From contig JAQVPT010000050.1 in the NCBI GenBank assembly GCA_028701945.1, forward strand, positions 1 through 15,481: DNA of 15,481 nucleotides. The letters are read 5' to 3'. Under the pieces are notes generated by a model. The model worked only from the letters and a program-made list of their open reading frames with translations, was not told the DNA's origin and made no database searches. A program made the translations under genes and the position numbers. Shown here in pieces: positions 1 through 8,380 of the stretch; the first letter of the stretch is position 1, and each line of letters opens with the position of its first letter. This stretch comes from Bacteroidales bacterium. Its GTDB lineage: Bacteria > Bacteroidota > Bacteroidia > Bacteroidales > ML635J-15.

Positions 1-32
1 AAATGAATACCCGTATATTTACCTAATTTTAG

Positions 33-40
33 TATCTTTG
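33..40 (+). promoter_or_regulatory. Candidate -7 box for the IS1595 transposase
   Basis: TATCTTTG matches the Bacteroidota -7 consensus TAnnTTTG and lies 18 bases before the transposase ATG. No convincing -33 TTTG is seen at the usual distance. Confidence 0.4.
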
Positions 41-57
41 ACCAAAATATTACTATT

Positions 58-993
58 ATGACATTGATAAATTTTATAGAGTTGTTCCCAGACGAAGAAA
101 GTTGTAAGTTAAAGTTTAAAGAATATAGGGAGCATGTAGGCGTTGTTTGTTCTAAATGTGGAGGTAAGGATCATTATTGGAAGAAAGACAAGGAACAATA
201 TGAATGCAAATTATGCAAAACAAGAACGACATTAAAAAGTGGAACTGTTATGCATAAATCTAAACTTCCTTTTCGCTATTGGTTTATAACAATGCATTTG
301 CTAACCTCGACTAAGAAAAGCTTTTCAGCTAAGGAAATACAACGCCAGTTAGGACATAAACGTTATCAACCTATTTGGCACATGGTCCATAAGTTACGTG
401 AAGTAATGGGAAAAAGAGATGAAGAATATATATTGGCAGGGAGGATAGAATTGGATGAAGGGTATTTTTCAACAGAAATTTCTGAAGGCGAAAAGGATAA
501 ACCTTTAAAGCGAGGTAGGGGAAGTCAGAAAAAGACAAAGATGTTAGTTATGGCAGAAAGTGAGATGGTCGCCTCTCCAAAAAAAGGTCAGAAACCACGT
601 AGGGTTGGTTATTTGAAAATGAAAGTTATAGAAGATTTTAGAAGTGAAACGATAGATAATATAGTTAAAGAGCTTGCAAGTAATGCAACAGCTGTAGATA
701 CTGACGATTCAACATCTTATGTGAATTTGAAGAAATATATACCTAGGCACAATGCTCAAGTAATCCCAAAAGAAAAAGTGGGAGAAATATTACCTTGGGT
801 TCATATTGCAATCAGTAATGCAAAAAGACAACTAATTAACACTTTTCATGACATAAAACCTGAATTTCTACAAAACTATCTTGATGAGTTTTGCTATAAG
901 TTTAATCGCAGATACTACGGAGAAGCTCTGTTCAACAGATTATTAGTGGCGAGCGTTAGTTACAAAAATGAGTTTAGGTATAAAAGCGGATAA
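58..993 (+). CDS. IS1595-family transposase
   Basis: This 311-residue transposase moves the surrounding element. An N-terminal zinc ribbon is visible (C31-x2-C34 and C50-x2-C53), as in the IS1595/ISXO2 group. The DDE-type core follows: ELDEGYF with D133, then TDDS with D216, then a HIAISNAKR segment with N254 as the probable third catalytic position, since this group often uses Asn in place of Glu. The closing YLDEF-x3-FNRR block (about residues 274-285) is typical of ISXO2-like enzymes. The ATG start gives a full-length N-terminus ahead of the zinc ribbon. No internal stop or frameshift is seen. Family assignment is firm; the subgroup is from motif recognition only. Confidence 0.9.
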   Translation: MTLINFIELFPDEESCKLKFKEYREHVGVVCSKCGGKDHYWKKDKEQYECKLCKTRTTLKSGTVMHKSKLPFRYWFITMHLLTSTKKSFSAKEIQRQLGHKRYQPIWHMVHKLREVMGKRDEEYILAGRIELDEGYFSTEISEGEKDKPLKRGRGSQKKTKMLVMAESEMVASPKKGQKPRRVGYLKMKVIEDFRSETIDNIVKELASNATAVDTDDSTSYVNLKKYIPRHNAQVIPKEKVGEILPWVHIAISNAKRQLINTFHDIKPEFLQNYLDEFCYKFNRRYYGEALFNRLLVASVSYKNEFRYKSG

Positions 994-1143
994 TCATATT
1001 AATTTATTTTTGTAGCAGAAATAATTAGCAATGTTCTAATGACGAACTTAGAAAAAAACCTTTATTTTTAAATTATAATTTCAATAAATAAATAAATAAA
1101 AATTGTCAATAATTTGACCATCAAAAACTTAAATAAAAGCAAA

Positions 1144-1449
1144 TAATACTTATAAACAATATTCAATATACTGTTAATTAATTGTGAAACAGTGCTTTAA
1201 AAACCATAAAAAATCTTAACATACTGATACACAATGTTGTAAATTATGAACACATTTTATAAACTTTGTTCATATTTGTAGAAAAGTAATTATAAATTTC
1301 TCTTGCATATTAAAAAAGTAAATCTGTTATAAAAGTTTTTATTAAAACCAAAAAACTTACTATTAATTTAAGAATACTAATGAACAGTTTTATTAACCAC
1401 TTTTTCAACTAAATTTAGAAAAATAAAAACTATTAATACTTATAAACAA
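1144..1449. repeat. Pair of 16-bp direct repeats upstream of nadA
   Basis: TAATACTTATAAACAA occurs identically at 1144-1159 and 1434-1449, each followed a few bases later by TGTTAATTAA. A third, inverted core copy lies at 1503-1512. In such AT-rich DNA some of this may be chance, but a 16-base exact match plus the conserved follow-on suggests a duplicated segment or regulator sites. Confidence 0.45.
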
Positions 1450-1494
1450 GTGTTAATTAAAAAATTAATTAGCTGATATTCAACCAAAACTTTT

Positions 1495-1502
1495 TACTTT
1501 TG
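1495..1502 (+). promoter_or_regulatory. Candidate -7 box upstream of nadA
   Basis: TACTTTTG fits TAnnTTTG exactly. It would give a 5' leader of roughly 125 nt before nadA. No good -33 element is visible, and the inverted TTGTTTATAA repeat begins right at its end (1503), so a regulator could overlap the start of transcription. Confidence 0.35.
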
Positions 1503-1631
1503 TTGTTTATAAAAAGTAACAAGTAATATATGCAATCAAAATTTAAAATATTTACAAAAAGTTTTACCGCTATTAACAAGCTATTATAATAATCATATTT
1601 TTAAGTAAATTAATTAAATATAAATATTATT

Positions 1632-2624
1632 ATGAATTATTCAGATTTACAAAATTTCGGATTTTTAAAAATAGACCTCCCCAAAGATATAAATCTTAAA
1701 GACGAAATAAATAAATTAAAGAAAAAAAAGAATGCAGTTATTCTCGGCCATTTTTACATTGATGGTGAATTGCAAGATATTTCTGATTATATTGGTGATA
1801 GTTTACAGTTATCACAACAAGCTTCAAAAACAGATGCTGATATAATAGTTTTTCTCGGTGTTCATTTTATGGCAGAAACTGCAAAAATTCTTTCACCTAA
1901 TAAAAAAGTTATAGTTCCTGATCTTAAAGCTGGTTGCTCCTTAGCTGATTCATGTCCAGCTGATAAATTTGCTGAATTTATAAAGCAATATCCAGGACAT
2001 ACTGTTATTTCTTATGTTAATACAACTGCTGAAATTAAAGCTTTGACAGATATTGTTGTTACTTCTTCAAATGCAAAACAAATAGTTGATAGTTTACCTA
2101 AAGATGAAAAAATAATTTTTGGTCCAGATAAAAATTTAGGAAATTATATAAATAGTATAACAGGCAGAAATATGGTTCTTTGGGATGGTGCTTGTCATGT
2201 CCATAAAGGTTTTGATTTGGAAGTAATTTTAAAACTTAAAGAACAAAACCCAGATGCAAAAATTATTGCTCATCCAGAATGTGAAACACCGGTTTTACTT
2301 GTGTCGGAACACGTTGGAAGTACTTCGAGCTTACTTAAATTTACTCAAACAGATAGTTCTAATAAATTTATTGTTGCAACAGAGTCTGGTATTTTACATC
2401 AGATGAAAAAGGCTAGTCCTAATAAAATTTTTATTCCAGCTCCAGCACTTGATTCTACTTGTGGATGCAACAATTGTAATTTTATGAAACTTAACACAAT
2501 TGAAAAATTATATAATTGCTTAAAATATGAGCTTCCAGAAGTAAATGTTGAAGAAAGTTTACGAAAAAAAGCAGAAAAGTCTATTATTAGGATGCTTGAA
2601 ATATCTAGTAAACTTGGTTTATAA
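1632..2624 (+). CDS. nadA: Quinolinate synthase NadA
   Basis: NadA is a cytosolic [4Fe-4S] enzyme that condenses iminoaspartate with dihydroxyacetone phosphate to quinolinate in de novo NAD synthesis. The 330-residue length fits the family (about 300-350). Three cluster cysteines are placeable: C102 in KAGCSLADSCP, C188 in DGACHVH, and a C-terminal cysteine of the CGCNNC segment (C277/C279/C282). The substrate-binding GHFY (H39-H40 region), MAETAKILSPNK and HPEC blocks are present, giving the pseudo-threefold layout of NadA. The iminoaspartate-forming NadB and NadC are not in the window. The stop codon overlaps the start of the next gene (TAATG), suggesting co-transcription. Identification is secure. 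Confidence 0.97.
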   Translation: MNYSDLQNFGFLKIDLPKDINLKDEINKLKKKKNAVILGHFYIDGELQDISDYIGDSLQLSQQASKTDADIIVFLGVHFMAETAKILSPNKKVIVPDLKAGCSLADSCPADKFAEFIKQYPGHTVISYVNTTAEIKALTDIVVTSSNAKQIVDSLPKDEKIIFGPDKNLGNYINSITGRNMVLWDGACHVHKGFDLEVILKLKEQNPDAKIIAHPECETPVLLVSEHVGSTSSLLKFTQTDSSNKFIVATESGILHQMKKASPNKIFIPAPALDSTCGCNNCNFMKLNTIEKLYNCLKYELPEVNVEESLRKKAEKSIIRMLEISSKLGL

Positions 2625-3763
2625 TGCGATGGTTTTTGACAGTTTTTATTTGTTTATTTTATGGAATATTATTGTCGCAGAATGAAACAGAAATAAGAAC
2701 TACTCTTTACAATTGTTATGTTGCTCCAAATTATAGCAAATTACCTCCTATTCGTCCTGGATTTATAGGAGAAATATCTTTTGGCGAAAAACTTAATGGT
2801 GAAAAACATTGGCATAAATATTACAAATTTCCAACCGTTTATTTGTCTGCTTTTGTAGGTTATCCAGGAAGAATTGAATATGGATATATACTTGGTTTAA
2901 GTCCCCAAATAGTATTTGATAAAATAATAAAAAATAATTGGAACTATCATATAAAAACAGGTTTTGGAATAGCTTGGCATACAAATACTTATGATATAAA
3001 AACTAATCCTAAAAATAAGTTGATTAGTACACATTTAACTGCAATGGCAAATTTGGATATAGGGTTATCATATAAATTTAATTCTGGTACTTATTTAGGA
3101 TTATCTGTTGGTGCATTACATTTTTCGAATGGACATGTAAAATTACCAAATATTGGTATGAATTTACCTGCAGTGAATATTTTTTATAAATATAGATATG
3201 ATGATTCGCAAAAAGATATTGACTATAATAATTATGTTTTATTTAAAGATAAATGGCATTTCTTTGTAAACGCTGCTCTTGGTATGCACGAGTATGGTTC
3301 ATCAACAAAACCTGAAAATGGTCCTAATTACAAAGTTTATAATTTAGCGTTAGGTTTTACAAAACGGACATCGCCAATTCATAAATACAGTTTAGGATTT
3401 AATTTTACAAAGTATGATAGTTTTGAGAAGTTTATAATTTATCAAGAATTAAAAAATGATAATCCTTTTTTACAGAGTACTACTTTTGGGATATTTGGAG
3501 CACATGAATTTTTATTTGGAAATTTTTCTTTTTATACTGAATTAGGACTAGATATTTATAAGCCTTTTTATAGATACATGATTACAATATATGGCGACAA
3601 ATTTACTGCTAAAGAAGTTTTAAAATCCATCAATAGCAATAAACTTGGATTACGATATTATGTTATAAATTTGAATAAATTTGCTTTTTCTACGGGAATA
3701 AATTTAAAAGTAAATTTAGCTCAAGCAGATTTTGTTGAAATTTTTTGCAATTTTGAGTTTTAA
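2624..3763 (+). CDS. PagL-like (acyloxyacyl hydrolase family) outer-membrane protein
   Basis: A 379-residue protein with a signal peptide (hydrophobic residues about 4-18, likely cleavage near residue 19) followed by alternating aromatic/polar strands that suggest an outer-membrane beta barrel. Residues 166-180 carry H-F-S-N ... P-N-x-G, the signature of PagL-type lipid A 3-O-deacylases; H166, S168, N169 and N176 align with the His, Ser, Asn and Asn of Pseudomonas PagL. The position of the catalytic Glu (PagL E140) is N180 here, so hydrolytic activity is uncertain. The protein is more than twice PagL length, with extra barrel-like sequence after residue 200. It starts within the nadA stop codon, implying translational coupling. 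The family call is from the motif; the substrate is inferred. Confidence 0.7.
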   Translation: MRWFLTVFICLFYGILLSQNETEIRTTLYNCYVAPNYSKLPPIRPGFIGEISFGEKLNGEKHWHKYYKFPTVYLSAFVGYPGRIEYGYILGLSPQIVFDKIIKNNWNYHIKTGFGIAWHTNTYDIKTNPKNKLISTHLTAMANLDIGLSYKFNSGTYLGLSVGALHFSNGHVKLPNIGMNLPAVNIFYKYRYDDSQKDIDYNNYVLFKDKWHFFVNAALGMHEYGSSTKPENGPNYKVYNLALGFTKRTSPIHKYSLGFNFTKYDSFEKFIIYQELKNDNPFLQSTTFGIFGAHEFLFGNFSFYTELGLDIYKPFYRYMITIYGDKFTAKEVLKSINSNKLGLRYYVINLNKFAFSTGINLKVNLAQADFVEIFCNFEF

Positions 3764-3815
3764 TTGAAATAATTAGCTTAACGATGTTAAAAACATAAAT
3801 AAATATCATTAAAAA

Positions 3816-4538
3816 ATGAAATTTGTTAAAAAAAACATAATAAAATCTACAAATATTTTTGCATCAGAACTTTTAAGTAATAAAAACTTAAATGATGAAA
3901 CTGTTGTTTATGCTTCTTTTCAAACAAATGGGAGAGGATTAGCTCAAAATAAATGGCATTCAGAAGAAAATAAAAATTTACTTTTTTCACTTATTATTTT
4001 TCCAGAAATTAATGTAGAGAATCATTTTTGTTTGAATATGATAATTTCGCTTGCGATATGTGATTATCTATTTTTAAGTGGTGTTACGGCTGAAATTAAG
4101 TGGCCAAATGATATTTACGTAAACAATAATAAGATTGCTGGAATACTAGTTGAAAATAGTTTATACGGTGATATTATTAAGTCTTCTGTTATTGGTGTTG
4201 GATTAAATTTGAATCAAGTTGATTTTCCGAAAGAAATTTCAAATCCTGTCTCTCTAAAAAATTTAACGGATACTGATTATAATATTGATGACGAAATAAG
4301 AGCAATATCAGAAATAATTTCTAACAAAATTACAAAGTATAAAAGATTAGATTTTAGTGAAATTAAAACAAAATATTTGGAAAATTTATACCGGTTAAAT
4401 GTTGAATCATCATTTAAAATAAATGGACAAATATTTACTGCAAAAATTATAGATGTAAGAAAAACTGGGCATATAGTGATTAGCGATAATCATAATAAAG
4501 AGCATGAATTTTATTTTAAAGAAATTGAGTTAGTGTAA
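3816..4538 (+). CDS. birA: Biotin--[acetyl-CoA-carboxylase] ligase BirA (single-function type)
   Basis: This enzyme activates biotin to biotinyl-5'-AMP and transfers it to the lysine of carboxyl carrier proteins. Visible features are the adenylate-binding loop GRG (39-41) followed by KWHSEENKNLLFSL, the KWPND motif (95-99), KIAGILVE (106-113) and GVGLNLN (127-133). A small C-terminal SH3-like domain covers about residues 195-240. At 240 residues it lacks the N-terminal winged helix of E. coli BirA, so it should be an enzyme without repressor function. The loop reads GRGLAQNKW rather than GRGRRGRKW, a relaxed version. It lies 52 bases after the PagL-like gene on the same strand and may share its transcript. 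Confidence 0.92.
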   Translation: MKFVKKNIIKSTNIFASELLSNKNLNDETVVYASFQTNGRGLAQNKWHSEENKNLLFSLIIFPEINVENHFCLNMIISLAICDYLFLSGVTAEIKWPNDIYVNNNKIAGILVENSLYGDIIKSSVIGVGLNLNQVDFPKEISNPVSLKNLTDTDYNIDDEIRAISEIISNKITKYKRLDFSEIKTKYLENLYRLNVESSFKINGQIFTAKIIDVRKTGHIVISDNHNKEHEFYFKEIELV

Positions 4539-4555
4539 CAGATGATGTAGCGGGG

Positions 4556-4578
4556 TTTTGACTACGCTTCTCAACTGC
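4556..4578. repeat. Degenerate short interspersed repeat (GACTACGCT...TCA type)
   Basis: TTTTGACTACGCTTCTCAAC resembles the short 'TTCGACTACGCTCA' type of intergenic repeat seen in many bacterial genomes. It is more GC-rich than its surroundings, and a related inverted copy lies between cysD and cysN (13835-13861). The palindrome TATTCGAATA follows at 4606-4615. Assignment to a repeat family is from memory of the core motif. Confidence 0.35.
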
Positions 4579-4682
4579 CTTGCATTGTGTCAGATTAGGC
4601 GACTGTATTCGAATAAATAAATATTTTTTCTTATTATTGCAAAGTCAAGAATTATTATTTACAAAGACATTACAACATAAAT

Positions 4683-6908
4683 ATGAAAAATCTTATTTTT
4701 TATTTTCCTTTGCTAGTCATCTTTTTCTCATGCAGCAATAATTCAAGTAATAATACTGACATAGTTAAAAACGGAAAAACGGATTATACTATATGTATTC
4801 CAATGGATGCTTCGCCCGAAGAAATTAGAGCTGCTGAGTTTTTATCTGAGCATGTTAAAGAAATGTCAAATTGTATTATCGAAATAAAGAATTGTTCTGA
4901 ACCTTATCCTTCTAACTATATATTAATTAGCAAATCAGAGGAAATAAAAAAAGATGATGCATTTAAAATAAAATCTGAAGGCAAAAACATAATAATCGAA
5001 GGTGGAAATGGTCGTGGATGTATTTATGCTGTTAGCGAATTGCTTGAAAATCAGTTGGGCATAAAATATTACAGCCCCGATTTTGTAATTATCCCAAAAA
5101 CCAAGAATATAAGTCTTCCAAAACTTGATATCAGCGATTCATCGCCAAACACTTACCGAAATGTTCATGGTAAATTTGTAAAAGACTTAAATTATAAGGA
5201 TTTCCACAGACTACATAACATTGATGATATGTTTGCAGAGAATTATTATGTCCACACTTTTCACAAATTAATTCCGTGGCAAGAGTATTTTGACACACGC
5301 CCTGAATATTTTGCTTATATGAACGGCAAACGTATTATTGATCAGCTTTGTTTATCAAATCCTGATGTACTTCAGATTGTAAAAGACAAACTTCGTGAGG
5401 AGATGAGTTTGCAACCGGATAAGCTTGTTTGGTCTGTAAGTCAAGATGATAACTTTTCATATTGCCAATGTGATAAATGTAAAAAAGTAATCGAAGAAGA
5501 AGGTAGTGCCGCAGGACCAATAATAAAGTTTGTTAACGAAATAGCTAAAGAATTTCCTAACAAAATTATTTCTACTCTTGCTTACCAATATAGCCGGCAA
5601 GCACCAAGCAAAATAAAACCACGTAACAATGTACAGGTAATGCTTTGTACCATAGAGCTGAACCGAAGTCTTCCTATTTCTAAAGATAGGCAAAGTGCAT
5701 CCTTTCTAAAAGATATCGAAGATTGGGGGAAAATCTGCAATCATATCTATTTGTGGGATTATACTGTTGATTTTGCTCATTCATATTCCCCATTTCCAAA
5801 TCTGCATGTACTGCAAGACAACATTAAACTTTTTGTTGATAATAATGTACACGAGCATTTTCAGCAAACAAATACAGCAACTGGGCATGAATTTTCAGAG
5901 TTAAAATCATATATTCTTTCAAAATTACTTTGGAATCCTGATGTTGATGTTGAAAAAATCATCGAAGAGTTCACTGATGGTTATTATGGTGCTGCTGGAC
6001 CTTATATCAGAAAATATATTTATCATTTACAAAATGAGATTTTAAAAACAGGTGAATGGTTAGATATCTACGGACCGCCAACAAATTATAGCAAAACCTT
6101 TCTGTCGGCAAAAAACATCGAAAATTACAATCAATATTTTGATGATGCTGAAAATGAAGTAAACAATCAAGAAATTTTTCTACTCCATGTAAAAACGGCG
6201 CGAATGTCATTACAATATGCGATTATGGAGATTGGTAAAAGTGATATGTTTGGGACACGAGGTTGGTACACTGAGCAAAACGGTGAATTTGTTCCTGTAA
6301 AAGATATGACCGAAATGCTTGAAGATTTTATTTCTACCGCACGCAAATCAAATTGTGAAAATATTAACGAGTCGGGACTAACATGCGAAGAATATTACAC
6401 AGCAAGTAAACGTTTTATCGATGTTCAAGTAAAAGAAAACATTGCATTTAGGAAAAAAGTGATTGCTAAACCATTACCATCATCAAAATACAGCAATGGT
6501 GAGCTTGATTATCTTACAAACGGTGTTCGCGGGGCAAACGACTATAAAGTCCATTGGCTTGGTTGGGAATCACAAGATTTTAATCTAATTATTGACCTTG
6601 ATGAACCAACAAATGCAGATACAATAGAAATATCCACTTTGTATGACCCCAAAAGTTGGATACTGCATCCAAAATCTGTTAGTTGCTTTGTTTCTTCAGA
6701 CGGAAAAAACTACAATTTTATCGAAAAGATAATTGTTACAGGTAATCAACAAGATGCAAAAGTGAACAGAACTTTTATTTTTAATCCTTCTCCCAAAAAT
6801 TACAGATATGTGAAGTTTGAAATTGAAGGAACGATACATCTCTTTGATTGGCATCCATCTGCAGGTGGCGGCTCCTGGGTTTTTGTTGATGAAGTGGTGG
6901 TAAAATAG
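4683..6908 (+). CDS. DUF4838 lipoprotein with C-terminal carbohydrate-binding-like domain
   Basis: A 741-residue putative surface or periplasmic glycan-active lipoprotein. The signal peptide ends IFFSC with C17 as the probable lipidated cysteine, followed by a Ser/Asn-rich tether. Residues about 33-140 look like the alpha/beta N-terminal domain found ahead of GH20 and alpha-glucuronidase catalytic barrels (GGNGRGCIYAVSELLE). Residues about 190-460 match DUF4838, including the acidic SQDD (253-256) next to C261-x-C263-x2-C266, and LWDY (357-360). Residues about 610-741 resemble an F5/8 type C (discoidin-like) beta sandwich ending in FVDEVVVK. DUF4838 is thought to be glycosidase-related; substrate and catalysis are unknown. 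No SusC/SusD pair is nearby, so it is not in a recognisable polysaccharide utilization locus. Codon use looks less AT-extreme than that of nadA and birA. Confidence 0.8.
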   Translation: MKNLIFYFPLLVIFFSCSNNSSNNTDIVKNGKTDYTICIPMDASPEEIRAAEFLSEHVKEMSNCIIEIKNCSEPYPSNYILISKSEEIKKDDAFKIKSEGKNIIIEGGNGRGCIYAVSELLENQLGIKYYSPDFVIIPKTKNISLPKLDISDSSPNTYRNVHGKFVKDLNYKDFHRLHNIDDMFAENYYVHTFHKLIPWQEYFDTRPEYFAYMNGKRIIDQLCLSNPDVLQIVKDKLREEMSLQPDKLVWSVSQDDNFSYCQCDKCKKVIEEEGSAAGPIIKFVNEIAKEFPNKIISTLAYQYSRQAPSKIKPRNNVQVMLCTIELNRSLPISKDRQSASFLKDIEDWGKICNHIYLWDYTVDFAHSYSPFPNLHVLQDNIKLFVDNNVHEHFQQTNTATGHEFSELKSYILSKLLWNPDVDVEKIIEEFTDGYYGAAGPYIRKYIYHLQNEILKTGEWLDIYGPPTNYSKTFLSAKNIENYNQYFDDAENEVNNQEIFLLHVKTARMSLQYAIMEIGKSDMFGTRGWYTEQNGEFVPVKDMTEMLEDFISTARKSNCENINESGLTCEEYYTASKRFIDVQVKENIAFRKKVIAKPLPSSKYSNGELDYLTNGVRGANDYKVHWLGWESQDFNLIIDLDEPTNADTIEISTLYDPKSWILHPKSVSCFVSSDGKNYNFIEKIIVTGNQQDAKVNRTFIFNPSPKNYRYVKFEIEGTIHLFDWHPSAGGGSWVFVDEVVVK

Positions 6909-6932
6909 TGTCAGCAAGAATCACTAATTTTA

Positions 6933-7235
6933 ATGCAGGAAGATGAGATTTTTATTAACCGACAATTATGTATTGAAGATGTTGCAGAAATGCTTAACAC
7001 AAATAGAAATTATCTTTCGCAACTAATAAATGAAACGTTTGCAATGAATTTTAATAATTATATAAACGAATTTAGTGTTCATAAAGCAAGAAAGTTATTA
7101 ATAAACTCCGAGTTCTTCAACTACGCAATCGAAGCAATTGCGAGCGAAGCAGGATTCCATTCTAAAGCAACTTTTAACACTTCTTTCAAAAAATTTGCTG
7201 GTGTTACACCTTCGTTCTTTAAAAACAACCAGTAA
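6933..7235 (+). pseudogene. AraC-family DNA-binding domain, 5'-truncated remnant
   Basis: These 100 residues are only the C-terminal AraC/XylS DNA-binding domain. The first helix-turn-helix lies at about residues 13-34 (IEDVAEMLNTNRNYLSQLIN) and the second at about 62-85, ending in GVTPSFF, the normal end of the family. In full-length Bacteroidota members the segment starting MQEDEIFIN is preceded by a sensor, TPR or receiver region; nothing of that kind lies upstream, where the DUF4838 gene ends 24 bases earlier. The intervening codons stay in the same frame as both genes, and SLILM just before the ATG could be residual homology. It may be a fragment left by recombination, or a tiny stand-alone DNA-binding protein. 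The IS630 element begins 26 bases after its stop. Confidence 0.65.
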
Positions 7236-7304
7236 TTAACTTGAAACTATGCTCCAAGTTATTAACCCAACACTAATATACCGCTATTTGTAAAATATAT
7301 TTTG

Positions 7305-7312
7305 TATCTTTG
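7305..7312 (+). promoter_or_regulatory. Candidate -7 box for the IS630 transposase
   Basis: TATCTTTG fits TAnnTTTG and ends four bases before the ATG at 7317. A transcript from it would be almost leaderless, or translation would use the second ATG at 7326. The same octamer precedes the IS1595 transposase. Confidence 0.45.
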
Positions 7313-7316
7313 CGTC

Positions 7317-8354
7317 ATGGATAAAATGGATTTTAGAAAATTATCAAGTGAACAAAGATATTGCTTTCGTCTGCGAGCAATTAACTTGATAAAATCGGGA
7401 AAAAAGCAGAAAGATATAGCTACACTTTTTGGAGTTCGAACTAATACTGTGGGAGATTGGGTAAAGGCATACAAGACAGAGGGTTTGAAAGGGTTAAAAG
7501 ATAAAACCAGAGGGGTTAAGTCGGAAGATAGAAAGCTTTTAACTGTCAAGATAGAAAAGAAGATTCAAAAAATGATAACTGATACTATGCCAGATCAGTT
7601 GAAGCTTTCTTATGCTCTATGGACAAGGAAAGCTGTTAAGGAACTTGTGGAAAGGGAGTTTGGAATCATATTGGCAATTAGCACTATGGGTGATTATTTA
7701 AGATCTTGGGGGTTTAGCCCACAAAAGCCGAAGAAGAGAGCGTATGAACAATGCTCAAAAAAAGTTCAATTATGGTTGGATCAGGAGTATCCAGCCATTA
7801 AGGAACGAGCAAAAAAAGAAGACGCAGTAATTCATTGGGGCGATGAAACAGGAGTTAGAAACAGTAACCAACATGGTCGCTCTTATGCTCCTAAGGGAAA
7901 GACGCCTGTAAAACTAAGTATGTCAAAACGTTTCTCTGTGAATATGATTTCCACTGTAACCAACCAAGGTTTTGTTGAATTTATGATTTATTCAGGCAGT
8001 ATGAATGCAGATCGATTAATTGAATTTATGATGCAACTCATTAAAAATAAACCAAGAAAAGTGTTTTTAATTTTAGATAATCTCAGAGTTCATCATAGCA
8101 ATCTTGTTAAAGAATGGGTAGAAAAAAACAAATCTAAAATTGAAATTTTTCACTTACCATCCTATTCTCCAGAGAAAAATCCTGATGAATATCTTAATTG
8201 CGATTTGAAATATGGTATGTCTATAAAGCCATCTCCAAGAAATGAAGAGCAATTAAGGAATACCGTTGAGGATCATATGGTAATGCTACAGTCAAATCAA
8301 GACAGAGTGAAGAAATATTTTAAACATGAAGATATTCAATATGCTGCTTCATAA
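7317..8354 (+). CDS. IS630-family transposase
   Basis: A 345-residue DDE transposase. An N-terminal helix-turn-helix (about residues 10-60; KQKDIATLFGVRTNTVGDWV) recognises the element ends. The catalytic core shows D166 in HWGDETGVR, D254 in LILDNLRVHH and E291 in SPEKNPDEYLN, the three conserved blocks of IS630 enzymes. The ATG at 7317 is preferred: an upstream TTG at 7302 would place the -7 box inside the coding region. No disruption is seen, so the gene appears functional. It reads toward the hsdM remnant, which lies on the opposite strand. Confidence 0.92.
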   Translation: MDKMDFRKLSSEQRYCFRLRAINLIKSGKKQKDIATLFGVRTNTVGDWVKAYKTEGLKGLKDKTRGVKSEDRKLLTVKIEKKIQKMITDTMPDQLKLSYALWTRKAVKELVEREFGIILAISTMGDYLRSWGFSPQKPKKRAYEQCSKKVQLWLDQEYPAIKERAKKEDAVIHWGDETGVRNSNQHGRSYAPKGKTPVKLSMSKRFSVNMISTVTNQGFVEFMIYSGSMNADRLIEFMMQLIKNKPRKVFLILDNLRVHHSNLVKEWVEKNKSKIEIFHLPSYSPEKNPDEYLNCDLKYGMSIKPSPRNEEQLRNTVEDHMVMLQSNQDRVKKYFKHEDIQYAAS

Positions 8355-8380
8355 AATAACGGTAAGAAACTGTCGGGTTA

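Larger units (their letters stand above)
1..999 (+). mobile_element. IS1595-family (ISXO2-like) insertion sequence
   Basis: The element carries one transposase gene bracketed by imperfect inverted repeats. Bases 1-23 and the reverse complement of 977-999 agree at about 16 of 23 positions; the shared core is ATGA-T-A-CCG followed further in by TACC. The transposase stop codon lies inside the right repeat, as is common in compact IS elements. The outermost left bases may lie just before position 1, so the exact ends and the expected short target duplication cannot be read here. The single complete ORF suggests a potentially active copy. Confidence 0.75.
994..1631. other. Long AT-rich intergenic region upstream of nadA
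   Basis: About 640 bases with very high A+T and no supportable ORF or RNA gene. It holds a 16-base exact direct repeat TAATACTTATAAACAA at 1144-1159 and 1434-1449. A shared TGTTAATTAA follows each copy (1172-1181 and 1451-1460). An inverted copy of the core, TTGTTTATAA, lies at 1503-1512. A candidate -7 box lies at 1495-1502. The region may be the nadA regulatory region plus decayed sequence beside the IS. Confidence 0.5.

Noticed and set aside
1141..1515. Possible replication origin from TTATAAACA motifs in AT-rich DNA
   Set aside because: The motif differs at two positions from the usual DnaA box, and no dnaA, dnaN or similar gene is near.
4547..4565. Hairpin GTAG...CTAC after birA as a terminator
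   Set aside because: Only a four-base stem and no following T-tract.
7262..7549. Minus-strand open frame at the left end of the IS630 element
   Set aside because: Overlaps the transposase 5' end and the inverted repeat, with no domain-like sequence.
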